Assembly: GCF_001641265.1 (NCBI RefSeq)
Contig: NW_020167523.1
Location: forward strand, 310,001 to 374,000
Origin: Pseudogymnoascus destructans
Taxonomy: Eukaryota; Ascomycota; Leotiomycetes; Thelebolales; Thelebolaceae
Direction of reading: 5' to 3'
DNA length: 64,000 bases
This document shows positions 10,170 to 21,494 of this stretch, in pieces. Numbering within the stretch: the stretch's first letter is position 1; every line of letters begins with the position of its first letter. Both the position numbers and the translations under genes were made by a program. The notes beneath the pieces were generated by a model. It saw only the letters and a list, made by a program, of their open reading frames with translations, searched no databases and was not told the DNA's origin.

Positions 10170-11232
10170 TGAAGCATGGAGAAATACAGGCCCGCTAGGG
10201 AAGCTACATAATATTGTGGTGTATATTCAACGATCTCCTCAACGGCAGGCAACATTTGAGAAGTATAGTGATGGCAAAAGGCTTCCTCGGGATAACAAGA
10301 CTTGATGGAACTCATGGTACTTGATGCTCCATAATGCTCTTGATGACAATATGAAGAAAGCCATCATTGGATACTGTCATAAAGAGTATTATGACCTATG
10401 CCAAGACGAATTAACTCCAAGCGATTGGATAGTACTATCACACATCCACGACTTCCTTCAGTTCTTTTATGAAGCGACGTTAGCTACGGAAGGCCGAGAA
10501 GCTACAATAGAACGGGTATTATTATCTATGGAATTCCTTCTTGAGCAATTAGAGAAAGGAAAATGACAATTCCAAGATGATATAATACTTAGCCCATGCT
10601 TTAACTCAGCTTGGAAGGTAATAAACAAGTATTATGCTTTAACTGAGCGGTATGTAATAGTATTATCCATAGTACTATCAATAGTACTATAGTACTAACA
10701 CTTTATAGTTCATCTGCATATATCGCTGCTGGAATACTCATTCCAAGTCAAAAATGGAAGTACTGTGAAGAGAATTGGCCTACTGACTGGATAGCGCCAG
10801 CAAAGAATGCTGTTCAATTATTATGGGACAAGCATTACAAGCCAACGATTGAGCCAGTAATTGTACCTGCAATTCAACCTCTGAATAAGAAGAACTCATT
10901 TGAAGAGTGGGCTACACAAAAACGCTGTCAACTACCTATTCAAGATGAATATTTGAAGTATTGCCAAGCTCCAATTACCCCTGAATGTGATGCTCGGGGT
11001 TGGTGGATGGAAGGGGCTCAGCGGATAACATATCCAAACCTCCAAAAGATGGCTCTTGATATCTTATCAATACCTGCAATGAGTGCTGAGCCTGAATGTT
11101 TATTCTCAGGAGCGAAGATTACAATTACAGATTGAAGAAATCGTTTAGGGGTTGACACTATTGAGCATTTAGAATGTTTAAAGTCATGGCTAAATCTTTC
11201 AATCCATTCTTGGATTGATGATGATGAGTAGT
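10170..11232 (+). pseudogene. hAT transposase, C-terminal fragment
   Basis: Broken reading frame with hAT features: WKYCEENWP, then WWMEGAQRITYPNLQKMALD and IPAMSAEPECLFSGA, which is the hAT dimerisation (hATC) region, followed by NRLGVDTIEHLECLKSW. In-frame TGA codons sit at 10303 and 11133 where Arg (CGA) is expected, a RIP-like change, and another stop is at 10564. A likely intron with gtatg...tatag borders lies at ~10650-10708. The N-terminal half is absent; the fragment abuts the gypsy integrase remnant near 10120-10170. Confidence 0.75.
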
Positions 11233-11336
11233 ACTATAAGTAGTACTATTACTATTTCACTTATAAGTTGTAATTGTTACATTGAATAGTACTATAGTAC
11301 TATAAACTTCTTCTACGTAACAATCTCTAATCCTCT

Positions 11337-11800
11337 TCTACCTCCTCTACACTCTGACGAGCACGAGGAGCTGACCTTGGAGGAATGATGAACAAATCAT
11401 CATCCCCATTAGGAAGGATAGGAGCCAAGAGGTCAGGATCCCCAACTCGAGACTCTCTCTCATAACCACGAAGGGCTATGATCTACACGTAATCTATTAT
11501 TCCTAGTTGCATTTGTAGCAAAATTAAGAGACAGCTAAGCCTTGTCCTTCTTCAACTAGGTCGTAGTTGTGTAGCAAGTCCATAAGAAGGTGTCATCTTC
11601 TAATAGAGTGCAGCCTCATCCATATTATATATATTGCGCATGATCCATAAAATCCATGAACAGAGAGATATCCAGGACCAGATAGAAAACCTTGCTTTTG
11701 CCTTGGACGCAAAGATGATCTTTGCAAACTTACGGAAGAATATTAGGCATTGATCGGGAGTCCAGTTCTTTCCATATAGTCCCAAATTGTCCCACCACAC
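11337..11800 (-). pseudogene. pogo/Tc1-mariner-type transposase fragment
   Basis: Minus-strand translation contains YNMDEAALY near 11605-11635 and MTPSYGLATQ just after it, resembling the NMDE(T/A)GLYWKM catalytic-core entry of pogo/Fot1-like DDE transposases. A run of basic and Pro-rich residues (IIPPRSAPRARQS) follows at ~11345-11400. Stops and AT enrichment show decay. Only part of one domain is present, so the subfamily is uncertain. Confidence 0.55.
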
Positions 11801-12178
11801 TGTCCATACTTGACCTGAACCCCCTTAGTATATAGAGGATATACTATACATAAGTAGGTGTTTGAAAACGCGGACATATGGAGGAGAGTTAGCGTTCAGT
11901 CTTCGTAATCATAACTGACGGGTCTACTCTCACGAGATACCTAGGCTAAGGGATTCCTCTGACTCACAATTCCCTAATAAGTCTACCAGCTGTATCATTG
12001 TTACCTTAATATATATCCTATCAAATTGGGAGTTTTAATTGCGGCACTGTTCACCTTGTACTCAGCGAGTTTGCTTTTGAGAAATGTTTCCAATCGCGGC
12101 GCTTACGGACCTATCAGGTGTCCATCAATCCGCGCTTCCTTTTCGTCATAGCCGAAGTTACACAAGAAACGACCAACG
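11801..12178. other. Gene-free flank between transposon block and methyltransferase gene
   Basis: AT-rich, with stops in all frames. The last ~100 bases must hold the promoter or 5' UTR of the methyltransferase gene. No motif stands out. Confidence 0.5.
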
Positions 12179-13137
12179 ATGGCTACATTCGCGTGCGCAA
12201 CCCCCAGCCCTTCCCCCATCCCAGTCCACAGTATTAACACCCCGCTCCCAGTAAATCCTCCTTCTCGGCCTCCTCCTATGCCTCCTTTCGTCCAACCTAC
12301 TCCCAGACCTTCTACAACACCCTCCTTCGCTACCACCATGGCCCAACCACCACCCTGCTCGAGCTCGGCACCGGCCACGGCCTGATCGCGCGCCGCCTCT
12401 CCCCAACATTCAGGCACATCGTCGCCACCGACCCCTCCCCCTCCATGATCGCGCAGGCACGCTCCTCCATCGTCGACCGCCCCGAGTTCAGCAACATCGA
12501 TTTCCGCCAGGCGTCGGCCGAGAGCCTCGACGATATACCGAGCGGGAGCGTCGATGCTGTGATCGCGGGGCAGGCGGCGCATTGGTTTAACTTTGCGAAG
12601 GTGTGGCTGGAGCTGAGTCGCCTGGTGCGTAAGGAGGGGACGGTGGCGTTCTGGGGGTACAAGGATCATATCTTTGTGGAGCATCCGAGGGCGACGGCGA
12701 TTCTGGATAAGTACTGTTATGCGATGGAGGAGGGGATGATGGGGCCGTATTGGGAGCAGCCGGGGAGGAATAAGTTGAGGGATTTGTATAGGGAGATTGT
12801 GCCGCCGATGGAGGGGTGGGAGGCGGTGGAGAGGAGGGAGTATGAGCCTGCTACTACGGGGAAACAGAAGGGGAAGGGGGAGGTGGTGATGGCCAAGCGG
12901 ATGACTCTGAGGGAGGTGGAGGGGTATACGAGGACGTTCAGTGCGTTTGTCAATTGGGCGGAGGCGAATCCGGATAGGAAGGCGAGGCAGGATGGGGGGG
13001 AGGGAGATGTGGTGGATGACTTGTTTGATGCCATGGTGGCGGCGGAGCCGAAATGGAAAGAGGCCGGCGATAACTGGAGGGATGTCGAGGTTGAGATGGA
13101 GTGGGGAAGTATAATGCTGATGGCGAGGAAGAAGTGA
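12179..13137 (+). CDS. Class I SAM-dependent methyltransferase (Crg1/TMT1-like)
   Basis: Predicted cytosolic S-adenosylmethionine-dependent methyltransferase of 299 residues, like the yeast trans-aconitate methyltransferase/Crg1 group; the small-molecule substrate is unknown. Exon 1 is only 14 nt (12179-12192) and exon 2 is 12252-13137; the junction makes MATFAKSSFSASSYASFRP, the usual family start. Motif I is LELGTGHG (residues ~41-48), followed by an acidic motif II (VATDPS) and the post-motif AGQAAHWF. The 59-nt intron begins gtgcgc and ends ctcccag. It sits directly against the RIP-affected transposon block yet its frame is intact and GC-rich. Confidence 0.87.
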
Positions 13138-13781
13138 GACTGAGGGTGACACGGAGGGGTAGGGCGGGGAGGAAGAGGAGGATGTATAAATGTAGAATCG
13201 ACAACTCTCCAATCTGACCAGTATATACCAGATATAGAAGAATATAGTCAAGCTCGATAATTGTTACTATAGACAATCAATAAAGAGTGAACTTTTATGC
13301 AAGCACTTTGAAGTTGCATATATATCCATCACCCATTCCGCGCACCATCGATCGCTACGTTGCCGTGCCAGCAAGCCTGCCGCCCCCTACCCGTTGAACA
13401 CAGACGGCATAAACACAACCTCTCACCGCACAAAAGGCACGGACCCGACGATCATAAACCTCGAATCTCCAAAATAACCTCCTGTCTAAAACCATCATCT
13501 CTGCAATTCTACGCTCGCGATACCCTCAAATCCCCAAAAGCACACATACAAAACCTCGGGATGGTGAGTCTCCCCGCAACCCGCACACCCTGGTCCCGTT
13601 CCCATGCCCGGAAGGAGAACCGCTATTTTGCCTCCCGCAACCAGTACAAACCAGCTGTGGGACGTCAGGTCACCGACCACAACGTCAACAACAACAACGC
13701 CTTCCACCACATCATCTCTACCTGTCCGAAAAACTAAATAGACCCCGCACCGACCGAATCACAAAGATACGAGTGTTCAAG
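13138..13781. other. Intergenic region and probable 5' UTR of the myosin light chain gene
   Basis: The first ~150 bp is the 3' flank of the methyltransferase. A 126-codon open frame at 13360-13737 has no recognisable domain and an unusual Arg/His/Pro-rich composition; I treat it as UTR. A possible 5'-UTR intron donor (atggtgagt) lies at 13561. Confidence 0.45.
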
Positions 13782-14430
13782 ATGGCAGCTAACAATTTTT
13801 ACGACGCCCAGGCCTCAACGAACTACAAGGAGGCATTTGCCCTCTTCGACAAGCGCGGTAACCAGCGCGTACAGCTCGAGTCGCTAGGCGATCTGCTGCG
13901 CGCGTGCGGACAGAACCCGACGTTGTCGGAGATCAGGGATTTGGAAAAGAATGTTGGGTCGGATTGTAGGTCTTCCCCGCCATGACCCAATACCTCAGGG
14001 GGTGCAGGCAACAGACATCCGGAGAGACAGGCAGAAATGCGTAGATCCGGGAGGTGCGGAGAGACGAAGCTAACGGGGAGCAACTATACAGTCGACTTCG
14101 AGACTTTCTCCAAGATCCTCAACCGCCCAGGCGGATTCCGCGACCCTGGCGAGCCGGAGGAGTACTGCCGAGGCTTCCAGGTCTTCGACAAGGACATGAC
14201 GGGATTTATCGGCGTTGGACAGCTTCGCTACATCCTGACCAACTTGGGGGAGAAGATGAGCGATGAGGAGGTTGATGAGCTGCTCAAGGCTGTGGATACG
14301 AACAATGGGGAGGTCAACTACACTGGTATGTTTGACACCACTCATTTGGGAGAGCGGAGGAAGCGGTATGCAAGTGCAAATGCTTACAGTTTTATGCGTA
14401 GATCTCGTGAGGACAGTATTGGCGAACTAG
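13782..14430 (+). CDS. cdc4: Myosin light chain, Cdc4-type (EF-hand)
   Basis: Calmodulin-superfamily light chain of 148 residues, similar to fission yeast Cdc4, the essential light chain of type II myosin in the cytokinetic ring. Exons 13782-13965, 14092-14325 and 14402-14430; the last codes only DLVRTVLAN. N-terminal EF hand: EAFALFDKRG...LGDLLRACGQNPT; central KILNRPGGF; third EF hand GFQVFDKDMTGFIGVGQLRYILTNLGEK; fourth EEVDELLKAVDTNNGEVNY. The start ATG at 13782 is chosen because it precedes the conserved region closely. The final 29-nt exon is easy to miss: an acceptor at 14390 would also stay in frame and add a few residues. Confidence 0.9.
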
Positions 14431-14718
14431 ATGGGCGTATGATGGGGATCGGGGGAGTTGCATGAGGTTACGGGATGCATGACGATTAGCCGGGCTTTGC
14501 GGTCGTTCACTTTGTACAATGGACCGGACGGACGGACGGAGGAGGGAAGGCGTTTCGATAGTTTTTGCCTTCTTGCGGCTCGCATCGTAGAGCAATCGAT
14601 TGACTAGAACAAATCTGTGCTCCTGTAATCCGCTCGATATGTGAATCCCAAATCCATGGTTTTTAACGCCCGCAATGCTCGTAATACAGTAACACCGACT
14701 AATGGAAATCCCAACTGC

Positions 14719-15216
14719 TTATTCCCACACTGTAACACCTAGCTGTGCACTTTCTAGCACAGCGCCTTGTTCGCTGATTTTCTTCCCAGATGCCATGTGC
14801 TCGGTGCTCTGCACCCAGCCTGGGAGTATATACAACACCCTCGGAACCCCCCCGTCCTCCCGGGGCACACTGCTCTCCCCCTGCACCTCTCCACCCCCAG
14901 CCGTCGTCGGAGCCTCAAAATGCGACGGGTCGAGCTCATACCCCACCACAACGCGGCAGCGCCCACATCGCCAGAGGATGCGCTTCTCGAAGCCGTCTTC
15001 GCGGCGGATAGTCGTGGTGCGGCGGTCGGGCGTCATGGAGAGGAGCGTTGTGTGGGGGGTTAGGGAGGAGGGGGGGTGGGCGTCGGAGTGTAGGGGGAGG
15101 ATGGTGGAGTGGTCGAGAGAGGTGGCGCGGCGGGGGAGGGAGGGGAGGGGGGTTGTTGTCGCGAGGAGGAGGGAGGTGCAGGCGCAGTGGTAGGTGTGGA
15201 TTTGAGGGGCAGCCAT
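14719..15216 (-). CDS. STEEP1/CXorf56-family protein
   Basis: A 165-residue protein resembling the eukaryotic STEEP1 (CXorf56) family. In animals the family member is a STING ER-exit factor and is also found with spliceosomes; the fungal role is unknown. Evidence: N-terminal YHCACTSLLLA (the family starts with a Y-x-C-x-C segment), a central RREDGFEKRILWRCGRC, where the CGRC pair matches the family's second zinc-like cysteine pair, and VVGYELD after it. The start MAAPQIHTY at 15216 is the first ATG ahead of the cysteine motif. The gene is divergent from the M3 peptidase gene. The C-terminus (GVPRVLYILPGWVQ...) is not conserved in my recollection. Confidence 0.72.
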   Translation of the reverse strand: MAAPQIHTYHCACTSLLLATTTPLPSLPRRATSLDHSTILPLHSDAHPPSSLTPHTTLLSMTPDRRTTTIRREDGFEKRILWRCGRCRVVVGYELDPSHFEAPTTAGGGEVQGESSVPREDGGVPRVLYILPGWVQSTEHMASGKKISEQGAVLESAQLGVTVWE

Positions 15217-15740
15217 GGTGGTGATTATGTCTGATGGCGTGAGATTGGTGTGGAGGAGACTGCCGTAAAATGAGGCGGTTGTATGGAAGAGAGGCGGCTG
15301 TGAGTTGTACGTGAAGATGAAGTTGGCTACAATATGAACAAAAGGCAAGGCTGAGATGTGTAAGTGCAAGGCTGGAGTCGCAGCCTCGCGTGTCATCAAG
15401 GACATCTAGCCGGCTGCATTGGAACTGACGATTTCGTAACCATTCCACAGCATCTCTATCCACCACTGATCCCTAAACCACCTCAGCAGCCTCGTCCCAC
15501 AACTCGGCTAGCCACATAACAACACACATACATCCCCAATCCTCCAAAGTGGCACCATCATCGCCGTTCCGCCTGTTCGTTCTCGCCCTCGTCATCTTCG
15601 CAGGCACACTCTTCATTCTGGCTCCTTCTTTCCGTCTCGGGCCTCGCCTGTCGTCCATATATAGCCACCTCCGACCAGCCGCAACAGCAGCTAATTCGAG
15701 GCCTTCTTGGACTGCAACCGCTCCGATAACTACTTCCACC

Positions 15741-17896
15741 ATGGCGCCGGCTCAGTACCGTACGCCGCCACAGGCGCCACCGCTGTTCACAGCCACGACG
15801 GTCTCGCTAGTCGCTGATGCGAAGAAGCTATGCGCCAACTCCAAGAGCGTCATGGACAATATCGTCAACTCCGTTAAGCCGGAGGATGCCGCGTTCCAGA
15901 GCGTCATTCTGCCCATGGCCGTCGATGAGAACGAGGGCTCCCTCGAGGCCCGCATCGTCGGCTTCTACCAGGCTGTGTCGACCGACAAGGCGCTGCGTGA
16001 TGCGAGTACCGAGGCTGAGAAGATAATGGATGAGTTTGCGATCGAGGCGAGCATGCGTGAGGACGTGTATAAGCTGGTCGAGGCGGCGTTCCAGAAGGGC
16101 GCGAAGCTCGACCCGGAGAGTCAGCGGTTGTTGGAGAAGGAGCGGAAGAGTTATATTCGCAATGGGCTGGGGTTGCCGGCTGGGCCGAAGAGAGATAGGT
16201 TCAAGGAGATTAAGTTGAGATTGAGTCAGATCAGCACTGATTTCCAGAAGAACTTGAATGAGGAGGATGGAGGTATTTGGGTTACGAGGGAGGAGATGAA
16301 GGGCGTCCCTGAGGATGTGCTGGGTGGGTTGGAGAAGGGGGCCGGGGAAAATGAGGGGAAGTTGAGGCTGACCTTCAAGTACCCTGATCTGTTCCCAACG
16401 CTCAAGTTTGCGCTCAGTGCCGAGTTGAGGCAGAAGCTGTTCATTGAGAATGAGAACAAGGTTTGTCTTCTTCCCTGAAAGATTGATTCTGTGCTAATAT
16501 ACGAAAATAGTGCAACGTCAACATCCCGCTCTTTAAGGAGGCCATTGTCCTTCGCGACGAGGCTGCGAGACTTTTGGGTTACGCCGATCACGCTACCTTC
16601 AGGATCGAAGACAAGATGGCCAAGACCCCCAAGACTGTCCTCGATTTCCTGGGCGACTTGAGGACTCAACTGGCCCCAGGTGGCATCAAGGAGACAGAGC
16701 ACCTTAAGGAGTTGAAGGTCGCCGACCTGAAGAGCCGTGGCCTAGAGAACACCTATGACGGGAACTACTACCTCTGGGACCACCGCTTCTACGACCGCCT
16801 GATGGTGGAGCAGGAGTACACCATCGACGAGCAGACGATCGCCGAATACTTCCCTCTCGAGTCCACGGTTAACAGCATGCTCAACATCTTCGAGTCCCTC
16901 TTCGGTCTCGTCTTCGTCGAGATTGAAGGTGAGGCCCGCGACGCCCTCTCCCCCACCGGCAAGCGCGATGACATCGTTTGGCACGAAGACGTCAAGCTCT
17001 TCAGCGTCTGGGATGATGCTGGCGAAGGCGGTGCCTTTTCAGGCTACCTCTACCTGGACCTGCACCCCCGCCCTGGCAAGTACGGCCACGCCGCCAACTT
17101 CAACCTCCAGAGCGGTTTCGTGGCCGCAAACGGCACCCGCCGCTACCCCGCCACGGCGCTCGTATGCAACTTCTCCAAGCCGACGGTCGATAAGCCATCG
17201 CTCCTCAAGCACGACGAGGTCGTCACGCTCTTCCACGAGCTCGGCCATGGAATCCACGATCTCGTCGGCCGCACGCAGTACTCGCGCTTCCACGGAACTA
17301 GCGTGGTGCGCGACTTCGTCGAGGCACCCAGCCAGATGCTGGAGAACTGGTGCTGGGCTCCTGCCCAGCTGAAGGGGCTAAGCAAGCACTACGTCTCCGG
17401 GGAGGCGATCCCGGATGATCTCATTGAGAAGCTGATCGGGACCAAGCACGTCAACGATGCTCTGTTCAACCTTCGCCAGCTTCACTTCGGTACCTTCGAC
17501 ATGGCGATCCACACGCCCAAGACTCACGAGGAGGCCATCGGCCTTGAAGTCTCTGAGCTGTACAACACGCTTCGCATGCAGATCTCGGGTATGAAGGGAC
17601 CAGAGGCGCTAGGCCAGGGTAACGCTTGGGGCAACGGCCCCGCGACGTTCGGACATCTGATCGGTGGATACGATGCCGGATACTACGGGTACCTGTCATC
17701 GCAGGTGTACTCGGCGGATATGTTCCACAGCGTGTTCGCGAAGGACCCAATGAGCGCTGTGGAGGGAAGACGGTATAGGCATATGGTGCTTGAGAAAGGT
17801 GGTAGCCAGGATGAGATGGTGACTCTGGAGGCGTTTTTGGGACGGAAGCCGAGCACCGAGGCGTTTTACCGCGAGTTGGGGATTGTGGGGAACTGA
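15741..17896 (+). CDS. prd1: M3-family oligopeptidase (saccharolysin/thimet oligopeptidase, Prd1-like)
   Basis: Zinc metallopeptidase that trims short peptides in the cytosol or the mitochondrial intermembrane space. Exons 15741-16460 and 16511-17896 encode 701 residues, normal for the family. The active site HELGHG is at residues ~481-486 (HExxH) with the third ligand Glu in RDFVEAPSQMLENW. The C-terminus holds GGYDAGYYGYLSSQVYSADMF, the family's substrate-binding Tyr/Gly loop. The start at 15741 has a perfect fungal context (ccaccATGGcg). The frame stays open upstream to 15477 without an ATG and encodes a hydrophobic segment (see findings), so a longer, targeted isoform is possible. The 50-nt intron has donor gtttgt. 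Confidence 0.93.
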
Positions 17897-18462
17897 TAGA
17901 TAGAGATTAGATAGTATTGGAATAGGAATATCTCTAGAGCCTATTGAAAGCAAACCATCTTGCATAAATCATGCTCTTTTTCTCTAGTAAACGGAAGTGA
18001 TCCTTAAGTGAATACAATCCATCACGTCAGGTGAATCCATATGATAATTTAATAAGTCTGCCAGGTCTATACCCAGCACCCCTTCTCCTGTCCATTTCAA
18101 CCATGGTATGTATCGTTCGTGAGAATCTGAACGTGTATTGACGCCGTCAGCAAGGTGATATACTGGAACTCGGCATAACAATTATCCGACAGCCGCAATA
18201 AGCGGGGTGGCGGCTGTCAGCCTTCCGGAAGGCACTCCACTTCATTCGTTCGCGACTAACGCTTTAAACAGACCTCAAAGGTCCCAACGGCACTTTATTG
18301 ACCAAACCACCAACATCGCCCTCTCGACCTCCACGATCTCCGATCCATTAATCCTCAACCTACGCATATTAGAACATCCTGCCCGGTTACGCTGCCCCGC
18401 CGCCTTGTCACCGGATTTGGCGCATCAAGCGCGTCGACGCATGACCGGAGCCATAAGTCTCG
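17897..18462. other. Intergenic region, 3' flank of prd1 and 5' flank of ada2
   Basis: No gene seen. A short near-palindrome agccgcaataagcgg...ggcggct lies around 18189-18216. Confidence 0.5.
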
Positions 18463-20097
18463 ATGGGTGTCATCCGCAAGAAGACTGCCGCGCGTGGGGG
18501 TGAGGGAGGCGTGAAATACGTCTGCGACGTCTGTTCGGCGGATATTACATCTACGGTATGTGAAACTTGGCGCTGCGAATGGCCTCTGGGTTTGGTTACT
18601 GACAAGCTCTAGGTGCGCATCCGCTGCGCGCACGGCGTTTGCAACGAGTACGATGTTTGTGTGCAATGTTTTTCCAATGGCGAGTCGAACCGCGATCATA
18701 ATCCGGCCACCCACCCGTACCGCGTTATTGAGCAGAATTCGGTCCCAATTTACGATAGCAGTTGGGGAGCAGATGAGGAGTTGCTGCTCCTTGAAGGCGC
18801 GGAGATCTACGGCCTGGGGTCCTGGGCTGATATAGCCGATCACATTGGCGGATATCGAGATAAAGATGAGGTGCGAGATCATTACGTAAAGACGTATATC
18901 GAGAGCCCTTCGTTTCCCTTGCCGAAACGACAAGCACCGGAGGAAATCGATTTATCAGACGAAGGAACACGGGCACGGTTCCAGCAGCAGAAGAAACAGC
19001 GAATTGAGAAGCGGAAGGAAGATGCGAAGAATGCTGTGCCTGCTCTGCCAAAGAAAAAGCCTACGGCTAGTGTTCCGTCATGTCACGAAATCCAAGGCTA
19101 CATGCCTGGTCGGTTGGAGTTCGAGACGGAGTGGGCGAACGAAGCGGAAGAGGCAGTACAACACATGCAATTCGAACCAGGCGATGGAATCAACCCCCGC
19201 ACTGGCGAGATGGAGCCCGAAATGGAGCTCAAGATGACAGTGATGGACATCTACAACAACCGACTCACGGCGCGTGCGGACCGAAAGAAGGTAATCTTCG
19301 AACACAACATATTGGAATACCGCAAGAACGCAGCCGCAGACAAGAAGCGCACCAAGGAGGAGCGTGAACTCCTCAACAAGGCCAAGCCATTCGCGCGCAT
19401 GATGAACCATGACGACTTCGATGACCTCAACAAGGGCCTTATTGAGGAATTAAACCTGCGCCAGGCAGTGCACCAACTCCAGGACTGGCGACATAATCGT
19501 GTTGGCGACTTGCGCAGCGGTGAGAAATACGAGAGCGATAAGACGTTGCGCGCGCAGAAGACACAGCCAATGGGATCTCTGGACCGCGAACGCTTTGCGT
19601 CGCAGCGCGCGAAGGCTGCACCAGCTATGGAGGTGCCTTCCGGTGCTGCGGCGTTGGTGGCGCCTGAACTACCTCTGAGGCTTCTCCAGAGTGGTCCCAA
19701 TGGGGTGGCGAATGGCGTGAGCAGCGCAGTGGATACACCAACCGACTCCCCGCTCCCGAACGGCGTCAATGGCCATACAAATGGCATCTCTACTCCCCTC
19801 TCGGCCCGGCAGAAAACAATCATCCAGCCGGTACCTGGGATACAACCACTGAATATCAACCATGAGAACGCGCCAGATATCCACCTCCTGACGAAAGAGG
19901 AGATTGAGCTCTGCCGCACGCTACGACTGCAGCCGAAGCCGTATCTTGCTGTCAAGGAGGCGATTCTCAAGGAGGCAGTGAAGACGAATGGACAGATGAA
20001 GAAGAAGCAGGCGAGGGAGATTTGTCGACTTGAGAGTCAGCGTGGCGGGAGGATTTTTGAGTTCTTCGTGACGAGTGGGTGGATTGCTAAGGCGTAG
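18463..20097 (+). CDS. ada2: SAGA transcriptional adaptor Ada2
   Basis: Subunit of the SAGA histone acetyltransferase module that activates Gcn5. Exons 18463-18555 and 18613-20097 give 525 residues. The start MGVIRKKTAARGGEGG is followed by a ZZ zinc finger (CDVCSADIT...CAHGVCNEYDVCVQCF, residues ~20-65), a SANT/Myb-like domain (WGADEELLLLEGAEIYG, ~85-125), a long basic and charged middle with HDDFDDLNKGL, and a C-terminal SWIRM domain (HLLTKEEIELCRTLRL..., ~440-525). The ZZ finger spans the 57-nt intron. The domain order matches the family completely. Confidence 0.95.
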
Positions 20098-20566
20098 ATT
20101 TTGTGGGTGTGTGGGTGACTGGGGTGTATTGGTTTTTGGCGTTTTTATGGGTCGTGGAGGGGGCCAGGGTGAAAGCGGATTCTTTGGGAATACCAGCTGT
20201 GGTGTTTGGCGTGGCGTTTTTAGGGATATGGGAAATGATGTCCGTGGAGGACGGGGTGGCATAGGGTGGTTTTGGGGGGGTTGTATCTCTGTTTGGTAGT
20301 GAACTACTCCTAGGATATCAAAGTAGGAATGCAGAGTTGTACTACTTGTGTGGCCTAAAGTATGTGAAAGGGCTGTGAGAATGGATGACGGGAAATGTAG
20401 CTATGCATCCCTCTCTTCTATTCTGTTTTAATGAGGTGAGCTCATGCAAGGATTCATTATCTGATAATCGCAGTTTCAGTGAACAATAGTTCTCATTTAT
20501 AAGCACAGTTGCTATGGACGATCACAACTCGTGCAAGCCGCATCTCGCGACTACGAGCATTGCCGG
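20098..20566. other. Convergent 3' flanks of ada2 and the next gene
   Basis: T/G-rich downstream region with no gene. The two neighbouring genes converge here, so both 3' UTRs probably lie in it. Confidence 0.5.
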
Positions 20567-21494
20567 CTATTCAAAGTCTCCTCCCAAACCTCCTACCAGA
20601 ACCATGTCGTCCACCGTCAGGAAGTCTTCCTCGCTGGATATGCTCCGATTCCCCTGTGGTTCATCCGTGGATTTTTCGTTCGATTCGGACTTGTTGCTGT
20701 CCTTGAGTTCCTCCATGAGCTCGATCTTGAGTTCAGCTTTGAGTTCCGACTTCAGATCGTCCATGGGCTCGGTTTTCATTTCATTCTTGCTGCTGAGCTG
20801 ATAAGCGACAGTCATTCTGAACTCATTCTTGATCTCTTCCTTAACGGCCTTCTTGAAGTCTGCCTTGATCTCTGAGATGAGATCGGACACCATCTCAGAC
20901 TTCAGTTTCTTGAGGTCTCCCCCGAATTCTGCCTTGATGTCATCCTCGAGGTCTCTCTTGAGAACGGGCTTTAGCTCTTTCTTGATTGCTGCTTTGAGTT
21001 CTCTGGTGATTTCGAATTCGAGGAGTTCGCTGAGCTTCGCTATCAGTCTGTCGTGGAGACTCTGAGCTTCCTTCACCTTGGCGTTAACACTCTCGAGCTT
21101 CTCCGTTGGTGTTTCTTCGATGGTGGTGACAATGGGTGCAGGCTCTTTGCCTTTAGCTTTTGCTGCACAGCAAACCAATGGCGCCGTTGCTGCTTCAACA
21201 ACTGGTGAGGCGGAGCTGGCCTACAGTATCTTGATCAGCAATAGCTCTAAGGATGCTCAGTGTTGCATGTGTACTTACCACATTGAAGGTCTGCATGTTC
21301 TTTACCTGGGCCGAGCTTTCTGGATTTGTTTTCATGGCCACAGGCTTTGCTTTCGAGTCCATGGTCTTCGGCAGTGTGTTGCCTATGATACGCGTGGTAT
21401 TGTGCTTTGGTGAATCTTGGCGGTGGTGAAGTAGAGCTATGCCAGTCTTCAACTTCTCGCCACAAGAGCAACGTTTAGTGGATTTTGAGGACAT
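20567..21494 (-). CDS. Unrecognised Lys/Glu-rich coiled-coil protein
   Basis: I do not recognise this protein. Two exons (21279-21494 and 20567-21220) give 289 residues; the junction has a GTAAGT donor and a GTAG acceptor. The N-terminus MSSKSTKRCSCGEKLKTG has a CSCGEK motif. From residue ~115 to ~255 it is almost entirely K/E/D/L with repeated ELK, EIK and DLK units (for example ELKAAIKKELKPVLKRDLED), suggesting a long amphipathic helix or coiled coil. It ends with an acidic tail, EEDFLTVDDMVLVGG. It converges with ada2 and is divergent from the next gene (543 bp between starts). A lineage-specific gene seems likely. Confidence 0.7.

Noticed and set aside
12103..13251. 382-codon minus-strand frame
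   Set aside because: Antisense shadow of the methyltransferase gene; low-complexity Pro/Leu/His content typical of GC-rich complements.
13360..13737. 126-codon plus-strand frame upstream of the myosin light chain gene
   Set aside because: Arg/His/Pro-rich with no domain; lies where the 5' UTR of the next gene should be.
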